NCBI GenBank assembly: GCA_964353455.1
Contig: CAYGWP010000117.1
Location: forward strand, 1-12,422
Source: CAYGWP01 sp964353455
GTDB lineage: Bacteria > Planctomycetota > Phycisphaerae > FEN-1346
DNA length: 12,422 nt
Direction: 5' to 3'
The translations under genes were made by a program, and so were the position numbers. This document shows, piece by piece, positions 7,640 to 12,422 of this stretch. Position 1 is the first letter of the stretch, and the number at the start of each line of letters is the position of its first letter. Below the pieces are notes generated by a model that was given only the letters and a program-made list of their open reading frames with translations, did no database searches and was not told where the DNA came from.

Positions 7640-8161
7640 TCAGTTGCGCGTACGGGTCACCGTCACAATGCCCGTCAATCCTTCGACTGACACGACTATT
7701 TCGCAGTCGCCCGCCCGGAGCGTGATGCTCCCCGGCGCCACGGCGTCGCCCAGCGACTGGAACGTCACGTACGTCTGCCCGCCGAAGTTGACGGCAAACA
7801 CCGTCACCGCCTCCATCCCATTCAGGCTCGCCAGCGTCACCTCAAACGTCTTCGACGGATCCACCGGATGCGTCACAGCCACGGCCGACGCGTACGCCCC
7901 GCCGCCGTAGTCGGCAACGACCTTGTACGACCTCCGGTCCGGGCTGAAGACCAGCGAGTGCGAATGCTGGGTCGTCAGGGCCAGACTCCGCGCGACCTCC
8001 AGGTCGGACTGCACGACGCGGGCGGCGCTGACCACCTGGGAATCCGCCGCCGTTCCGATGTTCGGCACGATGATGGCCGCCACTATCGCCAGCACCAGGA
8101 CCACGATCAGTATCTCGATCAACGTGAAGGCGGCACCGGTCGCCCGGTCCCGGGTCGTCAT
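7640..8161 (-). CDS. FimT/GspH-type minor pseudopilin
   Basis: A 173-residue prepilin. The class III signal is short: MTTRDRATGAA, then mature FTLIEILIVVLVLAIVAAIIVP, with Glu at +5 (Glu16). The cleavage site is Ala-Phe, not the usual Gly-Phe. The helix continues into DLEVARSLALTTQHSHSLVF, which matches the GspH/FimT family pattern (R..A..R..G..V.L). A beta-rich C-terminal half containing the VTFQSLGDAV stretch follows. Minor pseudopilins of this type prime assembly and sit at the fibre tip; FimT also binds DNA in some species. The start overlaps the stop of the upstream small gene as ATGA, so translation is coupled. The family is clear. Pilus versus type II secretion use cannot be decided from this gene alone. 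Confidence 0.9.
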   Translation of the reverse strand: MTTRDRATGAAFTLIEILIVVLVLAIVAAIIVPNIGTAADSQVVSAARVVQSDLEVARSLALTTQHSHSLVFSPDRRSYKVVADYGGGAYASAVAVTHPVDPSKTFEVTLASLNGMEAVTVFAVNFGGQTYVTFQSLGDAVAPGSITLRAGDCEIVVSVEGLTGIVTVTRTRN

Positions 8162-8496
8162 GGCTCCGTCTCCTTCGCGGGGGTGCGGCCGGCCTGCTTC
8201 GACCCCGCCTTCGCATCGGTGACCTGCACCGCGAAAGAACCGTCGCGCAAACCGCGCTCAATATCAGCCAGCCGCTTGTTGATGGCATCCAGCGCATCGA
8301 TGGTCAACTGGCGCTGGCGGCCGGCATCGGGGACGCCGGCGCCGTCTCCCGTGGCGGCGTAGCGGGAGCCCGTCTGCGCCTCGGCCCTCGGTTCAGCCGA
8401 ATCGAGCCTGAGCCAGAGGGCGGCGGCAATCAATCCAAGCATGATTGCGACGAGGATGAGTGCGTGCGCGATGGTCTGTAGATATTTACCTATCAT
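8158..8496 (-). CDS. Small one-TM protein of unknown function heading the pilus operon
   Basis: A 112-residue protein starting MIGKYLQTIAHALILVAIML. The frame is open 14 codons further upstream, but this ATG has GGGAGGG 7 nt upstream and puts the hydrophobic segment (about 9-28) at the N-terminus, so it is preferred. The rest is predicted outside the cytoplasm: an Ala/Gly-rich linker, then an amphipathic helix (about 62-84, LTIDALDAINKRLADIERGL) that may form a short coiled coil, and a charged tail ending KETEP. I do not recognise a family. Its stop overlaps the pseudopilin start by 4 nt, and it is the first gene of the tight cluster, so it is probably an accessory part of the same machine. 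No function is claimed. Confidence 0.75.
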   Translation of the reverse strand: MIGKYLQTIAHALILVAIMLGLIAAALWLRLDSAEPRAEAQTGSRYAATGDGAGVPDAGRQRQLTIDALDAINKRLADIERGLRDGSFAVQVTDAKAGSKQAGRTPAKETEP

Positions 8497-8597
8497 TCCC
8501 CAGCCCTCCCATTCCGCCCAACTTGACGCCGGATTCAACCGCGCTCCGCGCGCAGGCTATTGTGGCACATCGGACTTATCGGCAGGCCGCCCGACCG

Positions 8598-8607
8598 CCC
8601 TTAAGGG
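8598..8607. promoter_or_regulatory. 10-bp perfect palindrome CCCTTAAGGG upstream of the operon
   Basis: The palindrome lies 102 bases before the small-protein start and just past the pilin terminator. It could be an operator half-way between the two transcription units, but no clear -35/-10 pair was found beside it. This is weak support based on symmetry alone. Confidence 0.2.
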
Positions 8608-8620
8608 ATTCGCATGGGGC

Positions 8621-8664
8621 AAAAATACCCGGGGGCAGCCGACGCCACACGCGTCGCTGCCCCC
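8621..8664 (-). terminator. Intrinsic-terminator-like hairpin downstream of the pilin gene
   Basis: Arms of 14 bp with one bulged base (8631-8645 and 8651-8664; outer part GGGGGCAG/CTGCCCCC, inner part CGACGC/GCGTCG) enclose a 5-nt loop. On the minus strand the stem is followed by GGGTATTTTTG. The T-run is short and begins a few bases after the stem, so termination may be partial, letting some transcripts continue into the assembly operon. Confidence 0.7.
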
Positions 8665-8673
8665 GAGCCCAGT

Positions 8674-8699
8674 GCCTCTTCGCCCCTACACGAAGAGGC
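8674..8699 (-). other. Second hairpin in the pilin 3' region
   Basis: A perfect 9-bp stem (GCCTCTTCG at 8674-8682, CGAAGAGGC at 8691-8699) with an 8-nt loop lies between the pilin stop and the terminator hairpin, 30 bases past the stop. It has no T-run. A likely role is protecting the pilin mRNA 3' end from exonucleases, which would fit a protein needed in much larger amounts than the assembly proteins. This role is inferred. Confidence 0.5.
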
Positions 8700-8728
8700 T
8701 GGCGGTCACCGCTGCGCACCCACAGCGA

Positions 8729-9211
8729 TTACAGTGCGTTGAACTGTGTGCCATCGGCGGTCTTGTGGTCGTCCCCCGTAACCAGGTCTGCCCGGAACTC
8801 GCCGGTCGTGCTGTTAAAGTACCAGCCGGCGTCGGCACTGCACGAGAACACCGTCGAAGCGCCCGTCACAATACGCATCGTGTTGACACCCGAGAACGGG
8901 TTGATCGGAATGCTCTGGAGATACGGGCCGAACGGATGGTCCGTGTCGGGAGTGGCGCTCACGGCGCCGGCCAGATCACTGTACTGCGTCATCTGAGTCA
9001 CGAACGTGGCGCCCGGATAGATTTCCAGGTGCTGCGTCTTGTACAGGAGCAACTGGCTTCGGATCGTCTGGAGGTTCGTCCGGAGGTTCGAGATGCGGGC
9101 CTCCGTGGACGCTTCCGTGAACTGCGGAATCACGATCGCCGCCAGGATGCCCAGGATGATCACGACAATCAGAATTTCAACCAGCGTGAATGCCCTTTTC
9201 GCCCGCTTCAT
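8729..9211 (-). CDS. Type IV pilin / GspG-like major pseudopilin
   Basis: A 160-residue prepilin starting MKRAKRA, cleaved before FTLVEILIVVIILGILAAIVIP with Glu12 at mature position +5. The helix continues through FTEASTEARISNLRTNLQTIRSQLLLYK. After it come a tyrosine-proline stretch (IYP) and PYLQSIPINPFSG, similar to the plan of GspG and short type IV pilins. WYFNSTTGEFRAD near the C-terminus is another GspG-like element. There are three Cys-free stretches and only one Cys (Cys124), so no disulfide loop is formed. The ATG is chosen because AAGGAG lies 7 nt upstream (9219-9224); the open frame continues 14 codons further without function. The cleavage site has Ala at -1. It stands alone, with its own promoter, long leader and terminator, upstream of the assembly operon, as expected for the abundant fibre subunit. 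Confidence 0.93.
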   Translation of the reverse strand: MKRAKRAFTLVEILIVVIILGILAAIVIPQFTEASTEARISNLRTNLQTIRSQLLLYKTQHLEIYPGATFVTQMTQYSDLAGAVSATPDTDHPFGPYLQSIPINPFSGVNTMRIVTGASTVFSCSADAGWYFNSTTGEFRADLVTGDDHKTADGTQFNAL

Positions 9212-9401
9212 TGTTCGTCTCCTTACCCCTTCGTGCCCCCTTGGGGGCCACACTCAGTTCCTTGGTTCGTGAGTCCGATGTATCCGGCCCTTCGTCTCAC
9301 CGCCCGCGAGGCCGCTCGCATCCGTTCCCGGCGGTCACCCCAGCCAATTGCCGACGCGCGATTCCGTTTCACCCCTTTCCTACGCGTCCACCAGACCGGG
9401 C

Positions 9402-9436
9402 GGCGGCACGGCGGGCCGGATACCCCACCTGCCGCC
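9402..9436 (-). other. GC-rich 13-bp hairpin in the pilin leader
   Basis: GGCGGCA (9402-9408) pairs with TGCCGCC (9430-9436). Directly inside it, GGCGGG (9410-9415) pairs with CCCACC (9424-9429) with one G-U pair as RNA, a single bulged base and an 8-nt loop. On the minus strand no T-run follows, so it is a stable leader hairpin rather than an intrinsic terminator. Confidence 0.5.
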
Positions 9437-9462
9437 TACCTCTCCATTTTATTGCCTTGTCA

Positions 9463-9612
9463 ATGTTCATGGTCGTTCTGGCCATTGAGAACGGCTTTCG
9501 ACCGTTCTTTCTTATCGGCCAGGAACATCCCCAACTTAACAATTTTTTCTCTTTCCCGCATCTTATCTATCTTCACACCCGGGGCAAAAAATATGCCGGT
9601 CTTGACGACCAT
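9463..9612 (-). ncRNA. Candidate structured leader element (multi-tier hairpin plus pseudoknot)
   Basis: Read as minus-strand RNA, ATGTTC (9528-9523) runs straight into CTGGCC (9522-9517). Their partners GGCCAG (9483-9478) and GAACAT (9468-9463) are separated by a 9-nt bulge, AACGACCAT (9477-9469). Further inside, AGAACGG and CCGTTCT form a 7-bp tip stem with a 7-nt loop. Eight bases of the bulge, ACGACCAT, are perfectly complementary to ATGGTCGT at 9612-9605, near the predicted 5' end, which would make a pseudoknot. The element lies in the predicted 5' leader of the pilin mRNA. It does not match the cyclic-di-GMP riboswitch core as I know it. Pairing is seen in the sequence; an RNA function is inferred. 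Confidence 0.4.
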
Positions 9613-9633
9613 CGCCCCTTCATCATCTCCTTT

Positions 9634-9661
9634 ACTATACTGTTACCCCATCGCCCGTCAA
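9634..9661 (-). promoter_or_regulatory. Sigma70-type promoter, probably for the pilin gene
   Basis: TTGACG (9661-9656) and TATAGT (9639-9634), each one mismatch from consensus, are separated by 16 bases on the minus strand. A start site near 9627 would give a leader of about 415 nt before the pilin ATG. It is the best -35/-10 pair in the gap. No sigma54-type (GG/GC) site was seen. Confidence 0.6.
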
Positions 9662-9719
9662 ACGACAGGGAACCCCGACATCCCCTTTCCACCCTTGATT
9701 TAGAGCGCAAACCCAGTGT

Positions 9720-9739
9720 TTACAAGCACTTACAAGCGC
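9720..9739 (-). repeat. Tandem 10-bp repeats TTACAAGCRC upstream of the pilin promoter
   Basis: TTACAAGCAC (9720-9729) is followed directly by TTACAAGCGC (9730-9739). The 10-base period is near one helical turn, so both copies face the same side of the DNA. They lie about 60-80 bases upstream of the -35 box, a usual place for an activator such as a response regulator. The binding protein is unknown. Confidence 0.45.
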
Positions 9740-9853
9740 ACCGCCCTGTTCGCAGTTTCCGACACGGTTCTGGCGCCACGATGCGCGCGCGCGCTTGTTT
9801 TCCACACGGTTTTCTTCGGAGGTCCCTATGCGGGCGGCACGCGGGATTTGACA

Positions 9854-10855
9854 CTACTGGGCAACCACATGGGTCGTCATGGCGGGAAAACGCCGAATAC
9901 CCCCCTCCGGCAGCCTCAGGACCAGGCCGTAATCCGGGTCCAGGTCGATGACCTCTCCGCGCCAGGTCGTGTCACCTTCGCGGAGGGAGATCATGCGCCC
10001 CAGCGTCCGGCACCTGGCTGCGGCCTCGCCGCGGACCTTGGCCATCCCTTCAGGGTCGGCCGCCCCGGCAATAACCCGGTCCAACTCCGCCAGAAGCCCA
10101 CGGGCCAGCAGTGTCCGGTCCATCTCGACACCGAGCATGGCAAGACTTGCGGCGCCCCGAATTTCGGCCGGAAAGTCTTCCGGCCCCTGCGTGCAGTTCA
10201 GGCCGATCCCGATCACCAGGGGCGACACCTCGCCCAGGGCCGGCCGGGCCTCAACCAGGATGCCCCCGACCTTGCGGTCCTCGACCACCAAATCGTTGGG
10301 CCACTTGATGCCGACCGCCAGGTCGCACCGGCCCTCGATGGCCCTTGCGGCAGCCACCGCGGCCGCACGGGTCAGCATCGCTCCCTGCCCCGGTCCGTCT
10401 GCGGTCCACAGGACGATCGAGCAAAGGATTGACGAGTGAGCCGGGGCGAGCCACCGGTTGCCGCGCCGGCCGCGCCCCCCCGATTGATGCTCCGCGAAGA
10501 TCGCCAGGCCGTCGCTCTCCGCGGGGCCCTGGGCGGCCGCATCCCAGGCCAGATCGTTTGTTGAAACGGCCTCGCCGACGCACCAGACCCTGCGGCCGAC
10601 CCGGCTCGCCAGGGCGACGCCGTGGCAAGCCCGGCCCTGGTCGTACGCGATCTCCTCTGCAAGGATCGCGTCGGGCGCAGCCGCCAAGCGAAGGCCCAGA
10701 AGGGGATGCGACTCGATGGCGAAACCGATGCGGCCGAGTTCCTCAACCACGTGGGCGACGGCGCGCGGGGAGAGTTTAAGGGCGGCGGCCAGTTCCGAGA
10801 TGGGGATCGACCGCCGCCGCTCGCGTCTCAGTGCCAGCGAAACTCGCGGGTCCAT
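9854..10855 (-). CDS. birA: Biotin--[acetyl-CoA-carboxylase] ligase BirA, with N-terminal HTH domain
   Basis: A 333-residue enzyme that activates biotin with ATP and attaches it to the carboxylase carrier lysine. Residues about 1-55 form a winged helix-turn-helix (ISELAAALKLSPRAVAHVVEELGRIGF), so it could also act as a biotin-responsive repressor. The catalytic domain (about 85-270) has STNDLA, the biotinyl-AMP loop SGGRGRRGNRW (125-135), KWPNDL (184-189), KVGGILVE and VIGIGLN. A small C-terminal SH3-like domain covers about 282-330. Length fits the two-domain BirA class (about 320). It starts 8 nt after nadC with AGGGG upstream, so it is likely in one operon with nadC and uvrB. No terminator is obvious after it. 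Confidence 0.95.
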   Translation of the reverse strand: MDPRVSLALRRERRRSIPISELAAALKLSPRAVAHVVEELGRIGFAIESHPLLGLRLAAAPDAILAEEIAYDQGRACHGVALASRVGRRVWCVGEAVSTNDLAWDAAAQGPAESDGLAIFAEHQSGGRGRRGNRWLAPAHSSILCSIVLWTADGPGQGAMLTRAAAVAAARAIEGRCDLAVGIKWPNDLVVEDRKVGGILVEARPALGEVSPLVIGIGLNCTQGPEDFPAEIRGAASLAMLGVEMDRTLLARGLLAELDRVIAGAADPEGMAKVRGEAAARCRTLGRMISLREGDTTWRGEVIDLDPDYGLVLRLPEGGIRRFPAMTTHVVAQ

Positions 10856-10863
10856 GATGGCCC

Positions 10864-11784
10864 CTACTCGCGGTGGACCTCAAGCGAGATATCCAGGATC
10901 GGGGCGCTGTGCGTCAGTGCGCCGATGCTGATGCGGTCCACGCCGGTCTCGGCGACAACCGCGACGTTGTCGAGCGTGATGCCGCCGGAGGCCTCCAGGG
11001 CAGGTCCCCGGTCGCCGAAGAGCCTGTTCCGCCGCACCACGGCCTCCTGGATCATCGGCACGGTCATGTTATCGAGGAGGACGACGTCGGGCCTGGAAGC
11101 CAGCACCTCTTCAAGGTAATCGACCTGCTCGACCTCGACCTGGATGGGGATCTCCTGTGAGATGCGTGACCGTGCCTCTCGGACAAGGCCGGCGATGGTC
11201 TCGCCCATGTGGTTGGGCGCGCGTACGGCCAGGTGGTTGTCCTTGATGAGGACGCCGTCGTGCAGACCGGTGCGGTGGTTGATTCCGCCGCCCATGCGGA
11301 CGGCGTACTTTTCGAGGTAACGCCAGCCGGGCGTGGTCTTGCGGGTATCGAGGATGACGGCGTCGGTGCCGGCAACGGCGGCAACAAATTGCGATGTGTA
11401 AGTTGCGATGCCCGAGAGGGCCTGTGTGAAATTCAGGAGCGTCCGCTCGACCGTCAGGAGCGGCCGCACGGGCCCCTCGATGCGCCCCAGGATCGTGCCG
11501 GGGGGAATCCGGGCGCCGTCCTCGACAGCGGGCTCGTAGCGGAGGCGTCCGTCCACGCGCTGGAGGATGGCGGTGACGAACAGGAGTCCGGCCACCACGC
11601 CGCCGGCCTTCGCCAGGAGGTCGCCGCGGGCAGTGGCCTCGGTGTCGATGAGGACGTCGCTGGTGAGGTCTCCCGGCCCGATGTCCTCATCGAGGGCGAG
11701 CGTCAAGAGGGGCTGAAGGCTGTCCAGCGCCCTGATCCTAAGCCTTTCGATGGGAATGGTGCTGGGCGGTCGTTTGGGTGCCAT
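10864..11784 (-). CDS. nadC: Nicotinate-nucleotide pyrophosphorylase (quinolinate phosphoribosyltransferase)
   Basis: A 306-residue cytoplasmic enzyme of de novo NAD synthesis. It converts quinolinate and PRPP to nicotinate mononucleotide, CO2 and pyrophosphate. Family motifs are all present: LDEDIGPGDLTSD (31-43), ERTLLNF (113-119), the substrate-binding DTRKTTPGWR (146-155), GGGINHRTGLHD (165-176) with LIKDNH (179-184), VEVEQ (216-220), VLLDNM (235-240), EASGGI (264-269) and GVDRISIGALTHSAP (281-295). The frame is open far upstream inside uvrB, but only from this ATG does it read NadC. AGGA lies 8 nt upstream. This start overlaps the uvrB end by 47 nt, which is longer than usual; a later non-ATG start is possible, since the first 20 residues are poorly conserved in the family. 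Confidence 0.95.
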   Translation of the reverse strand: MAPKRPPSTIPIERLRIRALDSLQPLLTLALDEDIGPGDLTSDVLIDTEATARGDLLAKAGGVVAGLLFVTAILQRVDGRLRYEPAVEDGARIPPGTILGRIEGPVRPLLTVERTLLNFTQALSGIATYTSQFVAAVAGTDAVILDTRKTTPGWRYLEKYAVRMGGGINHRTGLHDGVLIKDNHLAVRAPNHMGETIAGLVREARSRISQEIPIQVEVEQVDYLEEVLASRPDVVLLDNMTVPMIQEAVVRRNRLFGDRGPALEASGGITLDNVAVVAETGVDRISIGALTHSAPILDISLEVHRE

Positions 11785-12422
11785 GAACGAGTTCCTGGAT
11801 ACGGTCCCTGAGTTCCGCGGCCCGCTCGAATTCGAGGCTCTCGGCCGCCTTGTGCATCTCGGTTTCGAGTTCGCGGACCAGTTCGGTCCGGGCGAAATCC
11901 TCCTGCGACAGGTGAACCGCCAGCCGCACGGCCCGCCGGCCCTCGACCTCGGCCTCGATCCCCGCCCGCACGGCCTTCCGGATCGTCTCGGGCGTGATGC
12001 CGTGCTCGCGGTTGTAGGCCGCCTGCGCCTCGCGCCGGCGGCGGGTCTCCTCGATCGCACTGGCCATGCTATCGGTAACCGTGTCGGCATACAAGATGAC
12101 CTGCGCGCTGGCGTGGCGGGCGCAGCGGCCGATCGTCTGGAGGAGGCTGGTCTCGGACCGGAGGAACCCCTCGCGGTCGGCGTCGAGGATGGCGACCAGG
12201 CTGACCTCCGGCAGGTCAAGGCCCTCCCGCAGCAGGTTGACGCCGACGATGACGTCGAACTTCCCGAGACGCAGGTCCCTCAGAATCTCGCTGCGGTCGA
12301 AGACCTCGACCTCGCTGTGGAGGTACTCGCACTTGAGGCCCTCGCGGCGGAAGTATTCCGAGAGGTCCTCGGCCAGGCGCTTGGTGAGCGTGGTGACGAG
12401 GGTCCGCTCGCCGCGGGCGATT
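11738..12422 (-). CDS. uvrB: Excinuclease ABC subunit UvrB (partial, C-terminal 227 residues)
   Basis: The 5' end lies beyond the window. UvrB is the damage-verifying helicase-like subunit of nucleotide excision repair, working with UvrA and UvrC. The visible part begins in the second helicase lobe: ERTLVTTLTKRLAEDL, then EYLHSEV, IVGVNLLREGLDLPEVSLVAILDADREGFLRS (motif V region), and motif VI as QTIGRCARH where QTIGRAARN is usual; the key arginines are kept. It continues with NREHGITPETIRK. The C-terminal UVR domain that binds UvrC is intact (ELETEMHKAAESLEFERAAELRDRI), followed by a short His-rich tail. The linker before the UVR domain looks shorter than in E. coli. It overlaps nadC, suggesting one transcript. 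Confidence 0.96.
   Translation of the reverse strand, partial: IARGERTLVTTLTKRLAEDLSEYFRREGLKCEYLHSEVEVFDRSEILRDLRLGKFDVIVGVNLLREGLDLPEVSLVAILDADREGFLRSETSLLQTIGRCARHASAQVILYADTVTDSMASAIEETRRRREAQAAYNREHGITPETIRKAVRAGIEAEVEGRRAVRLAVHLSQEDFARTELVRELETEMHKAAESLEFERAAELRDRIQELVHGTQTTAQHHSHRKA

Larger units (their letters stand above)
9212..9853 (-). promoter_or_regulatory. 642-base gap: promoter, upstream repeats and structured pilin leader, no convincing gene
   Basis: The stretch between birA and the pilin gene has no protein-coding ORF with a family signature. It is more AT-rich than its surroundings around 9440-9720. From right to left it holds a 13-base alternating CG tract (9782-9794), tandem 10-bp repeats (9720-9739), a sigma70-like promoter (9634-9661), a multi-tier hairpin (9463-9528) with a possible long-range partner (9605-9612), a GC-rich hairpin (9402-9436), a small 5-bp hairpin (9306-9319), a palindrome GCCCCC/GGGGGC (9235-9248) and the pilin Shine-Dalgarno (9219-9224). 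No clear terminator for birA is seen. Confidence 0.7.

Noticed and set aside
6620..7690. 356-codon plus-strand open frame opposite pilM
   Set aside because: Antisense to a certain gene; no recognisable motif.
9441..9463. TTGACA at 9463-9458 as a promoter -35 box
   Set aside because: No -10 box at 15-19 bases downstream; TAAAAT lies only 6 bases away.
9463..9528. Known cyclic-di-GMP riboswitch in the pilin leader
   Set aside because: CGAAAGCC in the tip loop resembles part of GEMM motifs, but the two-helix arrangement and the conserved core (GCAAA.CC, tetraloop receptor) are not present.
9460..9612. Minus-strand 50-codon ORF in the pilin leader, starting ATG at 9612
   Set aside because: No Shine-Dalgarno at proper spacing (AAGGAG is 14 nt away), codon choice rich in AAA, AGA, ATA and TTT unlike neighbours, and it overlaps the stem-loop element. 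A leader peptide cannot be fully excluded.
9782..9800. CG-repeat followed by TTGTTTT as a plus-strand terminator
   Set aside because: No plus-strand gene leads into it; the self-complementary run is better seen as simple alternating sequence.
8441..9951. Plus-strand open frames crossing the pilin gene and the 640-base gap
   Set aside because: Pro/Arg/Ser-rich products, no ribosome binding site or domain, antisense to the pilin gene and its leader.

Overview
The window looks like a high-GC bacterial chromosome segment. All ten complete genes, and the two genes cut by the window edges, lie on the minus strand, so transcription runs from high to low coordinates. The pilin family (N-terminus KRAFTLVEILIVV followed by FTEAST and a long conserved helix), Ala rather than Gly at the prepilin cleavage site, and the overall gene set point to Planctomycetota (Phycisphaerae-like). 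That is inference from remembered family features, not a search.

Right block (about 9854-12422): the 3' end of uvrB, then nadC overlapping it, then birA. They are tightly packed and probably one transcript of DNA-repair and cofactor genes.

Gap (9212-9853): about 640 bases with no convincing gene. It holds a good sigma70-type promoter, tandem 10-bp repeats upstream of that promoter, and a long (about 415 nt) predicted 5' leader for the pilin gene. The leader contains several inverted repeats. One multi-tier hairpin has a 9-nt bulge that matches, as an 8-nt perfect complement, a segment near the leader's 5' end (a candidate pseudoknot).

Left block (1-9211): a type IV pilus / type II secretion-like assembly locus. 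The major pilin gene comes first and is followed by two hairpins, one of them terminator-like. A gene cluster then reads: small one-TM protein, FimT/GspH pseudopilin, PilM, PilN, PilO, a PilP/GspB-like protein, PilQ-type secretin, TPR lipoprotein (candidate pilotin), and a membrane-bound PAS sensor histidine kinase cut by the window edge. Genes from the small protein to the TPR lipoprotein are separated by 27 nt or less or overlap, which indicates an operon. PilM, PilN, PilO and the PilP-like protein would form the inner-membrane alignment complex. The secretin would form the outer-membrane gate, assisted by the TPR lipoprotein. The pilin and pseudopilin would form the fibre. The assembly ATPases (PilB/PilT), platform protein (PilC) and prepilin peptidase (PilD) are not in this window.

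The points most worth a second look are the structured pilin leader, the histidine kinase with both N-box asparagines replaced, the non-lipoprotein PilP-like component, and the long C-terminal extension of the secretin next to its coupled TPR lipoprotein. No mobile element, CRISPR array, tRNA or rRNA was recognised.
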